A DNA stretch of 51,300 bases, taken from the NCBI GenBank assembly GCA_009602725.1, contig WELB01000010.1, positions 1,269,320 through 1,320,619 on the forward strand. Direction: 5' to 3'. The stretch's first letter is position 1, and each line of letters opens with the position of its first letter. The notes under the pieces were generated by a model. The model was not told the DNA's origin, searched no databases, and saw nothing but the letters and a program-made list of their open reading frames with translations. The stretch comes from Spirogloea muscicola (lineage: Eukaryota; Streptophyta; Zygnematophyceae; Spirogloeales; Spirogloeaceae). Position numbers and translations under genes: made by a program. Shown one piece after another: positions 18,908 to 30,071 of this stretch.

Positions 18908-19078
18908 GGAGCTCGGCTGGCCCCCAGCGGCCCGCCGTCTGCTCTCCGCGGCGTTCCCGCCTGAATGCACCGCCAGTGAGACTGAACACTGAACCCCAAA
19001 GTCTGTGACCCTTGAACCCTGAAAGGAACCGCAAGCCCTACTCTGAGCCTTAAGCCCTGCGCCCTGCAAGCGCCCGCC
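18908..19078. promoter_or_regulatory. compact divergent Z-ISO/LPAAT promoter
   Basis: If the 18907 start is right, only 171 bases separate the two ATGs. The segment carries degenerate CCCTGAA/CCCTTGAA/AAGCCCT repeats (about 18985-19065), weaker than the telo-box pair of the PSMB5/PEX19 promoter. A shared promoter for a carotenoid and a lipid enzyme is inferred from spacing alone. Confidence 0.4.
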
Positions 19079-21084
19079 ATGGAGGCCATGGACGCGGCGC
19101 TGATGAATGGCGCGCCGTCGCCCAGCGCCGAGGGCGACAGGTGCGCAGCCGCCCTCCTCTGCCAAGCTCGCATTGAGAACAGTGGCTGCCGTCAGGCTGC
19201 TGCTTGGACTACTTCCGGATCGCTTAGCTGCAGCCCATGAACTGGCCTTCAGGTACGAGGACGGCAACCGTGCGCTCCTGGTGCTCAAGTCCGCGGCGCG
19301 GCTGGCCGCCTGTCTGGTTATCCTTCTCGTCAATGTCGTCATCTGGACGGTCATCCTCGTCGTGCTCCTGCCCTGGCCCACCGCCCGCATCTGGCAGGCC
19401 AACACCTTTGGCCGCGTCACCGCCTCCATGATGGTGAGCAGTCGACCTGCCCAATTCATCAGTTGCAACCCGCAACAGGAGCCCGACTAGCCTAAGAGCA
19501 TCGTCAATCACTATCACCCAAGTCGAAATCTTGGACAAACTTACTTTACCTACTCGAGCTCGGAATTTCTCGCCTCCAGTCAGATCAGCCGTCTTTTTAC
19601 TGTGAGCCAGCAAAGGATGGACCTTGCGGCGTGCCTCAGCCAGGCCGTCTAGCTGTTGGCAGATCACTATTCTTGGCAATCCCTGGCGCCTGCGTGGGCT
19701 CGAGCACTCGCAACAGAAGGCCATCTTCCTCTGCAACCACGCCTCACCCTACGACATCCTCCTCGCCATGCGGCTAGTACCCCCTGGCACCGTCTCAATG
19801 GCCAAGAAGGAGGTTTGCTTCCTTCCCGCACCCAGGTCCACTGCTTATATCCGTGTCCCATGGCGAATCAAACAAACTGCACATGTGATTCCCTACAACA
19901 GTGTGAAGAAGTCCGAAGGACAAGAGGAGGTGCTGGCGTCTTGTATACCTTGATCTTTAACCCAGCCTGTACCTGTTGCATGGCCCTGGAGAAGGTGGAG
20001 AAGGTGTCACAGGCGCGATCGTCAAAGTAGTGGATTCATAGACGCAGCTGCTTGATGCAACAGATCTGCCCCCGTGGTGCTTGTGGGGCAGATTGTGTAC
20101 TGGCCTCTTTTCGGGTGGCTATATCTACTATCCAATTTTCCGAGGGTAGACCGGCAGAACCGAGAGAGAGCAATTCAAGAGATGGCAAGGGTATGCAAGC
20201 ACTGTATCTTCCACATAGCGTGACAAAATTTGCTATCTTTGTATCGGCTGCAGATGTAGCTTGCAAACCTCCAAGAGGTGCATACTGTGTCCTGCTGAAA
20301 CTGTAGAGCATGATCAAGTTGATGAAAACTCCCTTTTTATCCTGATATCACGACCTTGGATATGTGGCCAATATATGTCTGACAGTTGATGTGTTTCCTC
20401 AGGTGGGCATGGATGTCATCAAGCGTGACTTATCTGTCATCATATGGCCAGAAGGCACGAGATCTGAAGATGGCCGGCTGTTGCCATTTAAAAAGGTCAG
20501 CTACAATTTCAGTGTATGTAACTCTGGTGTTGCCCAACAATGACAAGTGGGCTGTCATCCCCACAATTTCCATACATCTTGCCACAACACCTGAGTGGGT
20601 GCCCAGAAGTCGGAAAATTGTCAAGCTAGCTGAGATTTAATACAACTTGGCAGCATTGATGTTGTTGCATTGTGCGGCACATCGCCTGAACCAGCTCAGG
20701 ACCTGGAATCCGTCCAGAATGCTACTTTAGTATATGCAGGCTTCTCATACTATGCTTTTTCACTCCATGCTGCGCCTGTAGTCTAAGACCTGAGGTACTC
20801 AAGCTCTTGCTGCACTGCAGGGCTTCGTTCACATGGCAATGCAGACGAGGCGGCCCATTGTTCCAATGGTTCTGACTGGCACCCACAGGGCCTGGCGAAA
20901 GTCCAGCTTCATTGTGAGGCCGACCCCAGTCTCCGTCACTTTCTTGCCTCCCATTAGCACTGAGGACTGGGTGGTCTCAAGGGTGGATGAGTACGTGCAG
21001 ACCATGCACGATTTATTTTCAGACCATTTGCCAGACTCACAGAGGCCAAGCTCCACCAGGCCAAGCTTACAGGCCGCCATATAG
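19079..21084 (+). CDS. 1-acyl-sn-glycerol-3-phosphate acyltransferase (LPAAT, PlsC family)
   Basis: Acylates lysophosphatidate to phosphatidate in glycerolipid synthesis. Exons: 19079-19140, 19253-19433, from 19663 to about 19811, 20092-20190, 20403-20495 and 20821-21084. Exon 2 encodes a long hydrophobic span (LAACLVILLVNVVIWTVILV). Exon 3 carries the catalytic HX4D motif in LCNHASPYDILLAM and ends in MAKKE. Exon 4 reads IVYWPLFGWLYLLSNFPRVD. Exon 5 holds the substrate-binding IIWPEGTRSEDGRLLPFKK, and exon 6 FVHMAMQTRRPIVPMVLTG. Predicted length is near 290 residues, normal for PlsC-type LPAATs. The intron after MAKKE uses the donor GTTTGC. Whether it acts in the plastid or the endoplasmic reticulum cannot be decided; no clear transit peptide precedes the membrane span. 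Confidence 0.93.
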
Positions 21085-21608
21085 TCTTCTTCTACCATGC
21101 AGCCCTGTATTTGACCAAACAGTTAAGCTGCACATGAATGGCTATTGACTTGCTACTGCTGCTGCATCCTTGAAGCAGTGAGGATTTGTCTGACCATCAG
21201 CAGGATCGGTACTTGAAGTGCTTGGCGTTGACTCAAGCAGCTATGCAGCAGACGAGAGGTTTGACACTAGGATCGCTTATAAGGCTACGATTCTTCAGGA
21301 AGGCAGTGCAAGACTATGCACACATCAGAATATTGACGCACGCCCCACATCTCATATTCCTTGCTGAGACTTGTTGGCAATATATTTACAGAGTTTGCAC
21401 TCTGTTGCAACCTAGAGTCCTGGCTGCCATAGCAGAGGCAAGAACCCCTGGCGGGCAGTCACAATGGGTTGATGCAAGCCTGCGATCTGCAACAGTAAGC
21501 GGACTTCTCCAAGCGCGCCTGTTGAGCTGGCATGTTCCGCAGGTAAGTACTACAGCGGCCAATGTGGCCGAGTGCATTACAGCATAAGTGCAGGGGCCCT
21601 ACAATGAG
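21085..21608. other. convergent spacer LPAAT/RbcX
   Basis: About 520 bases between the stops of convergent genes. It contains chance open frames only (for example 21186-21587). Both 3' untranslated regions must lie here. Confidence 0.45.
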
Positions 21609-23037
21609 TTACATGCCTTTCAATGGTGGTCTCTGGATGTCGTCGCCATCAGAACTCAAATTTACGGTCTGCATCAGGCGCTCCCGGAGAAGGTCTAGGT
21701 TCTGTGCCACGATGGCCTTGTACAAATCTTCGTGGTTGTACTTCTGCAAGAGCACGAGGAGCAAGCAAAGTTGGATTCACTGGGTTACATAGCAGCAATC
21801 TAAGCACCAACAACTGTCCTGAGACTGTGCATCTTACAAGTTGCAATGTATCTGTGTAAGTATGACACCACTAGGCCAATGTTGGCTGATCGACATACGC
21901 GACGATACCAGCAAGCTAGAATCAGAACCCCAGTCAAAGGCCGTTTCACTACCTTGACCCACTTGTTGAACAAGTGCAAGCGCGTGACCATCACGCGCTC
22001 TCCCAGCTCCTGTCGCTCCTGCCCGCATGCAGCAAAACGACTGGCAGATTGTCAATGACACCTGCATGGAAGCTGTGGTGCCGACCTGCGGCTCTCGGAG
22101 ATATATCTCAAAGTCCATGAGATAAAGCCAATGCGGCAACATTTTAGCGGCTGCCCTGGGGCCCCTGTTCCAGCCTCAAGAGTCTGCCCATGAGAGGCAA
22201 GCCAAATGACACACTGGCTTTCAGGATACACTGAGCTCACACCCTAGAGACCTGGATCACTGTACCTTGAGTGACGGGATGCTGACATGCGCATGCAACT
22301 GACCTTGACTAGAAGTCGCAGGAAGGTCTTGCTATCCTGGGGCTTGTTGTTGACCACAAAGCTGCATCCGAGCCACAATTGTGTGCACAAGAAGTGACCC
22401 CGTGTTGCGTCGCTGGTGACCAGTGAAGTAGAAGAGTTGCTGCCTCATGTGGGCTCTTAATGCAAGTTTGTGAGAGCAGATAAGGTGAGCTTAGTTGGTT
22501 GTAAGATCAACACATTGCAGGGAAAGTGCCATACTCGTAGAAGAAGACGTAGCTGCCGGGGTTCATCTCATGGAGCTGTGCAAGCACCGTCTTCACGGCC
22601 TTGAAGGTGAAATAGTCCAGCATGTGCTGGCAGCCGCATGCAAGGCAGAGTTGGCATAGTGAGATGGCTCGGTCGCGCCTGGCGGCTCGATCAGCAAAGA
22701 CAATCTCGCTGCTGCTGGGATCGACCGCGACAGTCGCGTGCATGCAACGCATAGGGCGGAGCAGGCGCCAGCAGGCATATGGCAGCTACTTGAGCTACCG
22801 CATAAAGGGCTTAGGGTTGTGGTGCCAAGCAAGGCCCGCCAGTCGCGCTCGTTATCGATGGAGTTGACGATGCCGAGATGGACAGCACGACGGCAGCGCG
22901 GCGACGGCGACGGCGGCGGGAGCGGCCTCACCTTCTCCACGTCGTCGAAGCTCTCCTCGTACTGCCCGGCGATCTCCGCGACGACGACCGCGGCGGAGCC
23001 CCCGCGCCGGCGGCGGCGGCGCGGGCCCCGGGCCGCG
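21609..23037 (-). CDS. RbcX: chloroplast RbcX (Rubisco assembly chaperone), 5' end at gap
   Basis: Dimeric chaperone that clamps the C-terminus of newly folded Rubisco large subunit. Five exons: 21609-21743 (KYNHEDLYKAIVAQNLDLL, end PPLKGM), 21953-22018 (ERQELGERVMVTRLHLFNKW), 22304-22361 (FVVNNKPQDSKTFLRLLVK), 22535-22626 (MLDYFTFKAVKTVLAQLHEM, YVFFYD) and a first exon from 22932 upward (EIAGQYEESFDDVEK). All junction phases agree. The pattern matches the eukaryotic, chloroplast-targeted RbcX of plants (type II) rather than the cyanobacterial type. The arginine/alanine-rich leader runs into the gap at 23038, so the transit peptide and start codon cannot be read. It is the third consecutive plastid-linked gene here. 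Confidence 0.93.
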
Positions 23038-23089
23038 NNNNNNNNNNNNNNNNNNNNNNNNNNNNNNNNNNNNNNNNNNNNNNNNNNNN
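23038..23089. other. assembly gap (52 N)
   Basis: A run of N inside or just upstream of the first RbcX exon. It is bordered on the left by a CGGCGGCGG tract and on the right by GC-rich sequence, consistent with failure to sequence a GC triplet run. Its true length is unknown. Confidence 0.95.
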
Positions 23090-24873
23090 GGCGCCGGCGC
23101 TCGCACGGGCGGGCGGGGGGGGGAAGAATGCGGCTGCTGGTAAGAAGCCAGCCGGGTGCATACAGATGGATGTTCATGACTACATTAGTCAACTTCTTTT
23201 CGGGCTGGCTCCCTTGCCCCCTTTGGGAGAGCCACATTCTCGTTAGCGGAGCCACAGGCTAGGCAGACGGCGCTATTTGTGCATTCCTCTGGGCTTCCTT
23301 CTTTCTGGTCTGGCTTCTTCACAGCGCCCCGCCCCCTTCGGAAGAGCATCCCGTCTTTGGGCTAGCCTCTCACAGCCATTTGCATTACATCGGAAGTGCT
23401 GGTCCTCGGCACCTCCGTGTCAGCGTCATTGGAACGTATATCAAATTTAGCAGAGGGATTTCCATGTCATGCGCACCGCGCGGCAGTACTGGTGATGGCC
23501 AGTACTGCCAGTGCGGCCATTCGCCATCAACGGCACTTGCTTTCCCGACGCAGCTGGGCGATCGCTTCCATCACACGCCCGCCGCGACCAAACCGTCGAG
23601 TTCCCGCACCCCCGGGGGCCTCGTCTCCTTCCGCAGGTCCACGTGGCGCTCTCGGAGCGGTCGTTTAACGGCCCCGACGTGGCCAATGAGCGGGGACTCA
23701 TTGGCGCGCGGCCCAACTGCCCCCTTCACAGGAGGCCCCCCAATGTTAGCCCCCGCCCCCGCCGTCTTCCTCACCTGAGCTCATGTATTTTAGGAAGGAT
23801 GCTTCCAGGAGAGGGCCGTGGCTGGGAGAAGAAGTGGCTCTCCCATTGGGGGACAAGGGCTGTGAGAAGCCAGCCCGAAAAGAATTGACAAGGTTCGAAG
23901 GGGCCAAAGTACGAGCTAAGCAGCGACTGTGGGGCCTGAAGAGGCTGGGAGAGGCCAGCCCAGAAAAAAAGAATGAACAGAGTTCACATGGGCCAGGGAA
24001 AACACTAAAACACACACGGATTGAAGTAGCTACGAAACACTCAGTAACCCCTACTACGCAGCAGCAGGTCGGAGAACCTAGTCTCCTGGAAGCGGGTCCC
24101 CTGGCTAGGGCCAGAGGCTGCAACGAGGGAAAATAGAAAGGAGGGCAGACTTGCAGCTAATAAAGTGTTCAGGCAAAAGCTGGTGCAGAATGTGGGGCCA
24201 CACGAGCCGAAGCCCTCTGCGAAGGGGGGCTGGGGGGCTAAGGTAACAGTGTGAATGCCAAGGGACTGTCATCTTGGGGCTAGCCGGCGATGCTGCCGAG
24301 CAAGTACATCTGCAATGACCAAGAGATTGGAAGAGTGTGCTTCTCAGAAGGAGGCGATGGTTGTATTTGGCCAGCCCAAAAGACATGGACACTCTATTGT
24401 CTCAAATGCCTATGAAGATCAAGCGGTATGAAATATGAAATGAAATGAAGGAGTATGAAATGCAGTGCCTTTGCTTTGAAGCGCGTCCCATTGGAGATGC
24501 AAAAGTGAGGTCAATCAGCGCACGTCAGGGCTAGGAGTACGGTAAGAGTACAGGTGCAGGTACAATTGCATGAGATTTGGAGAAGGGCACCAGGAGTCAG
24601 TGGTAGCCATCGCCGCTGACTTTGTCGCTCTCGGAGACCGGCAGGCGCTCCTGACCTGGCGGCCTGCACGCTGCTGAGTCTTGTGTATCATGGCCCTGCT
24701 CCTCCGACAGCGGTGCGCCGGCTGGAGGCAAAGCCGCCCGTGCGCACTCATGCCTTGACCATGCAAGATGCTTTTGGTGTGTAACGCACATAGGCCCCAA
24801 GTATGACTTGCAATTTGCAATGACCAAACAATAATCGAATGAGTTCATAACCTAAAACGTAAATTAAATGGTA
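23090..24873. repeat. repeat-rich intergenic region between RbcX and the SGNH hydrolase
   Basis: No gene is recognised. At about 23185-23245 (minus orientation) and 23825-23965 (plus orientation) there are copies of the dispersed element containing GCCAGCCCGAAAAGAATTGA and AAGGTTCGAAGGGGCCAAA. A second GGCCAGCCCAGAAA module follows at about 23955. Another relative sits at about 24360. The GC-richer stretch 23480-23780 has open frames on both strands without recognisable motifs and may be decayed mobile-element sequence. Confidence 0.6.
23825..23965 (+). repeat. dispersed foldback-family element, copy 1
   Basis: About 140 bases nearly identical to 39193-39330 and 50308-50455. The shared order is AAGTGGCTCTCCCA, AAGGGCTGTGAGAAGCCAGC, AGAATTGACAAGGTTCGAAG, ACGAGCTAAGCAGCGACTG and GGGGCCTGAAGAGGCT. 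Only scattered single-base differences were noted, suggesting recent spread. It shows no coding capacity. Confidence 0.8.
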
Positions 24874-27630
24874 CTAATAGCTTACAATGGCATGCAAGAC
24901 AAACTTGTCAGTCAAGGGTATGAAAGTCAGATTGTATGCTGGCTGCGTGCTCACAGGAACAATGGTGTCGTTCAGCCAAAAATGTGTGAGCTCATTGCCA
25001 GGTATCTGAGTAACTAATGAGCCAAGGGGATTGGCATTGAGCAGAACACTTGCACCTGCACCTTGGTAGCCTGGATCTGTGACAGGCCGTATTCTATACA
25101 AGATTGCAACCTTCTTCCGTGGTTGGGGTCTGATAGTCACAGTCAAGGCTTTCCCAGCTGACTTAGCTTTCCAGCAGAGCAGCTCTGGGAAAAGGGGGCC
25201 ACAAGATTCCAGGACCCAGCCTGTCACATTCCCTACAGTCCCGACTGGCACAGCCAGCTCAAGACTGCCAGCAAATGCGCAGGATGCAATACCACCTTCT
25301 GTATAATTCAGGTCATTGGAAGCCTCTTCAAGTAGATTCAACTTTGGCATCTTCAGCTCGCAGGTGGCAGGTCGTGCAGGAGCAACTAGATCAGCTTGCA
25401 GGTCCACCTTGCCAGCATCAAGCTGCACAGAGCTTCCATATTGTGTGCCTGCCTCAAATAAGGATAATAAGGAGGTGAAGAGGTAGTGGATCACCAAAAT
25501 GGCAGTAAGCTTGTGACCATCAGGGCTGGGATGGACATGGTCAATGAAATTCATGTCATAGCTTAGATTGCTTGTCACTTGATCCTTGCCCCTGGTACTT
25601 ATCCCCTTTGAGCTAAAGGGAATCACTGGGAAGAGGGCTCGCCACATGCTGATAGCTGGAACAGAGTAGAGGGCTGCCACTGTATTTAGAATGGACTCTG
25701 CAGATCGATTGAAGCCGCCTGTGTATCCCTTCTCTTTGAAGAGCCCAAAGTGGACGTAGAGTACAACGGGTCGAGAAGGTAGCTGTAGCAGCTGTCTCAG
25801 AAGGGACTCCGCATTCTACACACAGCGTGTCTTGGCAAGATCAGCATAGGTGTTGGGAATTACGAATGTAGCCAAATGCTCATGTACACACAGCTGTTGT
25901 GAAGTACGACATCAGAATCCTTACCCATGACTATCAAGGAGGGAGAGCAGCAACAAGCTCTTGCATGACTGGCAGCATCATGCCCTGTAAAGACATGCCA
26001 AGAGCACACCGCTAGTCCACTCGGAACATATTGCATGATTCTGAGCCCACCCCCTAGCAGCCATGTTTGGCCCCCAGATCCTACAGATCCTTTCGCAGCC
26101 TTTCAACCTTACACGTTCAAGAAAGTCTGGGCATATGGAAATAGTACTTACTTGAAAGACGTGATACATTTGAGGATGAAGCATGCCAGGCTGCAGCATG
26201 ACAAAGTCATTGGCTGCAGTATCAACAAGAATGATATCCGCAGCCTTGAAATTAGCCACTTCGTCGCGTTGCGGCCAGAGCATGCGCAAGTAGTCCAAGA
26301 AACAATATTGATGGATGAAGGACCCTCCCCCAGGAAGGAATGCTCGTACAACTTGATGTGTAGCCTCAGAAAGTGGGAAGACCTGCACAAGCTGCATACT
26401 AAGTGCAAGTGCAAGCAGGCGCAAGACAGTTTGTAGTAGCACATATTCAGATCCTCAAATACGACAGTCAAGAGAGCCTGGTCCTCCTCATGCTTGTGGT
26501 CTGTGAGGATCCTGCAACAATCAGAGTGCCTGAACATGGAAGACAGGCTACATCATGCCGGATGAGCAGGAAGCAGTACCTTGCCCAGGAGATCCGCAAG
26601 GTGGTGGGCATACGTATTCTGCAATGACGCCCGCATCTAGCTCAGATTGTTGACCATGTAAACAGTTGACCCCACAAGCTAAGTTAGTCTAATTGCGATG
26701 CAGTAAAGAAATGTCCTACAAGCCACGACTCCAAAAGCAGAATTCTGGGTAGTACACACCAATCCTTTCTGGTGCCCGGCAGCTGTAATAGACCCACCAA
26801 GAGCAGCCACTGGATAGCAACAACTATCTCATCTCAGTCTTCTGACACAGTTCCACATTGACAGGCTCTCAGCTTGCGAGACCTTCACCGCTTCAAGCAT
26901 TATTTCTGTGTTGCAATGTTGTTGCTGTAATGAGAAGGATGCACGGTCCCAGCTATGCACAGACCACAGTTGAAGCACAAGGTGTCGCTACCTCATTCAA
27001 CTAGCTGTACAATATAATGCTTGCGGCCTGCGAGTAGAACGAGTACATCTTTGTATGTGCACCTGTGATTGGCTTCTTCGCTAAGAGTTTCTTCAGTAAT
27101 TGCGCCTCCAACATGGGATCTCCTTGGACTGATATGCTTCTCCGGAACGTGTCATATCCATACCTGCCTTGAAGGGTGAGAGCTTCATCAATTGACTATG
27201 GTGTGTGGAGCAGCCCAAGCAATCTCAAAGTGAACAACTAGTCTGAGTTGACTAGCAAGCTTAGCCCTGACATGTATATTGTCAATAATTCACAGACTTG
27301 GCTACTCTCTGGGGGGGTACATTAGCACGCGTGAAAGTAAAACTTGCTTCATGCAATTGTTAGCCCTCAAAGCGAAGTAACTTACGTCATCTCCCAGTCC
27401 GCAATGGAGGCTCTCAGTGCGACGAGGAGGTCCCGGCAGGGATCCTCCGTCTCGAGAGCCTGGCACAGGCCAGGGGGTGCAGCGTCCAGCGCAAGGCCGG
27501 CGGAAGCTGCTCGGCGGCTGGACGTGAGGACGGTAAGCAGCACAAAGCCGAGTCCGATCGTCGGCGCGGCGATCTGCCAGGGCGGCCAACGCCATGGCGC
27601 GTGCAGCAGCGCGCGGAAGGCGGCGTCCAT
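24874..27630 (-). CDS. SGNH/GDSL-type hydrolase with N-terminal membrane anchor
   Basis: Probable ester- or acyl-hydrolase of the secretory pathway. Exon 1 (27386-27630) begins MDAAFRALLHAPWRW followed by a membrane span (IAAPTIGLGFVLLTVLTS), so a type II membrane protein is likely. Later exons encode YGYDTFRRSISVQGDPM (about 27065-27165), the nucleophile block ALGGSITAAGH (about 26770-26805), NTYAHHLADLLGK (about 26585-26625), ADIILVDTAANDF (block III, about 26205-26260) and, in the last exon 24874-25815, RPVVLYVHFGLFKEKGYTGG and DHVHPSPDGH (block V, Asp/His). About 190 residues beyond the catalytic Asp/His form a beta-rich tail with several NXT/NXS sites. Two exons around 25.93 and 26.5 kb are poorly defined. 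The final stop follows a possible GTAAGC donor, so more 3' exons are conceivable. Substrate unknown. Confidence 0.78.
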
Positions 27631-28818
27631 GGCGGTCGCGGAGGGCGGCGACCGCGGCTACGTTGGTAGTGAGGTTGGTTAGTGAAGTACAACCGGACGT
27701 TCACGAGCGCGACGGGAGAAACAGGCTTTCCCGCCGTCTATTAGCAACGGCAAGCCGCTGTCCCAATGGCCGCTGCCCAAGCCATTTGGCCCAGCTAGGG
27801 GGGTTGGTAGGTTGCCGCTTGGTGCGCTTCTGGTCGAGTTTAATCCATGTTATTCTTGCAGACAGTGTACTGGCCTGCTTTGGCCTCCTCTCATCTCAGC
27901 AGCCACAAGGCTGAAATAAGCAGCTTAGAGGGCTGTACGCGGGCCGACTACTTTCTCCGTTCCTGCCGCTTTCCTCCAATACGCTGCTGCTGACCAGGGG
28001 AGCAGGCACCCTCAGCGGTCTCTGCGCTTCCAGCTCAAACGGACCTTGTTCGCTCTTCTGTGGGCTGGCTTTTCACCGTGCCTTGTGTGGGAAGAGCTAT
28101 CCTTCTTCACAAAGAAAAACAAGCACAATAAGGAACGGGGTATAAGGGGAATGCCCAACACAAATAAGTAACAGCATCACAATCATGTAAGTGGGCCTCC
28201 CAGTATTGCAACTGTCATTTGGATTCCTTTGTATCTGACTGTGTGCCCGCAAATCAGTCAATTGCCGGCGAGATACTCACTTAGAGAGGACATGGGCTGA
28301 TAGCCTTCTACACCTGTCAGGGCTAGCCCGTAAAGATGGCAGCGGGGGCAGGGGTAGGCACTTTAGATGCGATCGTAGTCCGAGGAGGGTCCCCGATGGC
28401 GCCACACACGTCCAGTCCGTGATGGCAAGGCCGTGGCCTGGGAGATAGAAGAGGAAGCGGCTGCTGATGTTCAATGGCGGCTGGGACAGCCAGCCGAGTG
28501 CATTCCGAAGATGTTCTAGGACACACGTGTACACTATGAGGAGCTGCAGATTAGGCAGCATAGAGAAGAGGGGTTGTTCCAAAGAGGGCGGTGGAAGGAG
28601 CAGCGTTTAGGCTTCATTGCTATTCGTCACTGTGCTGGGCGCGCACTAAGCCAGGCCACTCGCTTCCAAGGTGTATCCGGCTCCCCAAATTAGCCTGTGG
28701 AATATGTATGTGCTTCCTAAGAAAAACTATCAGTCCCCCATTCAGCAGTATTTTCAACCTCTTCATTTAGCCTAGGGCTTCGCTTTGTGTAGCCTCATCC
28801 TCTTCATCATAGGGTTCC

Positions 28819-29066
28819 CAAGTGTACTGGCTTGGCTTGGCCTCCCTTGCACTTCATGCGCATCGCTTGCCTTCTCTTCCTCTTTAGTGAACAGTGTATT
28901 CGCTTATTGGGCCTGCCTTGCAGTCCATGTGCACTGTGCGCCTTCTCTTTTCTGTGAGGAGCACAGGCTGACGGAAGACTAACCAGAAAGGGGCAACGTG
29001 AGTGGAAGGACGGTGCGCAGTATGCATGAGATGAGAGGGAGGCCAAAGCAAGCCAGTACACTATTT
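28819..29066. repeat. inverted repeat pair with a third copy at about 27865
   Basis: GTGTACTGGCTTGGCTTGGC at about 28820 reappears, inverted, at about 29010-29060 (GAGGGAGGCCAAAGCAAGCC followed by AGTACAC). A further forward relative is at about 27865 (CAGTGTACTGGCCTGCTTTG). It is distinct from the GCCAGCCC family and may be the end of another foldback element. Confidence 0.55.
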
Positions 29067-29489
29067 GTAAGAAGCACAAAGAAATTAAGAGGCGCTAAGG
29101 TAACAAAATGAAAACACAGCCGAAGGGACTCTAGTACCCACGAAAGAAGATGCAGCTCTTACAGAGGGAACAGCTCTTCCAATATAAGGTTTTGGCTGTG
29201 AAAGGCCAGCCCAAATGGGGCGAGGGCTGTTGATGGCCAGCCCAGCAAGCATGGACACTGGAGGTTACGATGTGGTCATCGTACATGGTACTTACTCACT
29301 TGTGTTTCAGCGCTTTTCGGCCCCTTCGGACCTTGTCAATCAGATTTGGGCTGGCTGTCACAGCCCTCATTTCCTCGGCCACAGCCATCGGCCCCTACTG
29401 GAAGAGTCTTCCTCCTATCAGCAGCCGTACTTTCATTCTTTTAGGGCTGGCCTCTGCCAGCCCCTCTTCTCTATGGGCGCGCAATTTCT

Positions 29490-30071
29490 TCCTTTCACAG
29501 CCCTTGCCCTCGTTGAAGAGCTTTTCGTTGAAGAGCTCCCGAGAGAAACAACAGCTCTTCCAACTTGCCCTGGCGGGTTTGATGCGCGACGCCGGGTACC
29601 GTGCGGTCGTGGAAGTAAACAACATTATGCCTATCAGAACGGATGCCCAGGGACGTCATCATCGCCGCACTCTTGACATTGTGGGCGAGCAACCTGGTGG
29701 AGGACCACGGGCCTTGATCGATGTTGTTGTTGCGGAGGCCTATAAATGTCCAGCATTGGCGCGGAATCGCTGGCCGCGCAGTGGGCGGTGCAGAACAAAC
29801 AAAGCTGCAGCACTACTCCGATTACCACCAATGCAATCAGCTCCTGCCAGCGGCAGTCGATATTTTCGGCTGCTTAGGTCCTCGTTTCCACACTCTCCTT
29901 CGGAATATTGCCAATCTAGGCTACACACGACATGCAGATGTGTTCCCGGCTGAGATGGGCTTGCCAGCTGCATATCTGTCGTTCTTGCGACGACGAGTTT
30001 CGGCCTGTTTGCAGCAGTTTCGGCCTGTGCTCAGGCTAATGCTTTGCACCAGAAAGCTGGGCGAGCTCTAG
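29490..30071 (+). pseudogene. decayed mobile-element ORF (C-terminal part)
   Basis: Two overlapping plus frames together resemble the end of a retroelement-like protein. The first frame reads GLMRDAGYRAVVEVNNIMP, RRTLDIVGEQPGGGPRALID and VVVAEA. The next frame, which ends at 30071, reads AAVDIFGCLGPRFHTLLRN. The order of an (A/L)IDVVV strand followed by (V)D.FG.LGP resembles the nuclease-like tail of reverse-transcriptase proteins common in algal genomes; that is family recollection, not a search. A frame change between the two blocks (about 29750-29800) and the lack of an upstream polymerase domain indicate a broken copy. Confidence 0.5.

Noticed and set aside
18407-19468. 353-codon minus frame as one protein
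   Set aside because: It runs through the divergent promoter and LPAAT exon 2 in antisense; only the part from 18907 downward is a candidate for a Z-ISO leader.
23480-23890. Possible gene in plus frames of 125-132 codons
   Set aside because: Frames on both strands overlap, no conserved motif is seen, and the end runs into a dispersed repeat copy; more likely decayed repeat DNA.
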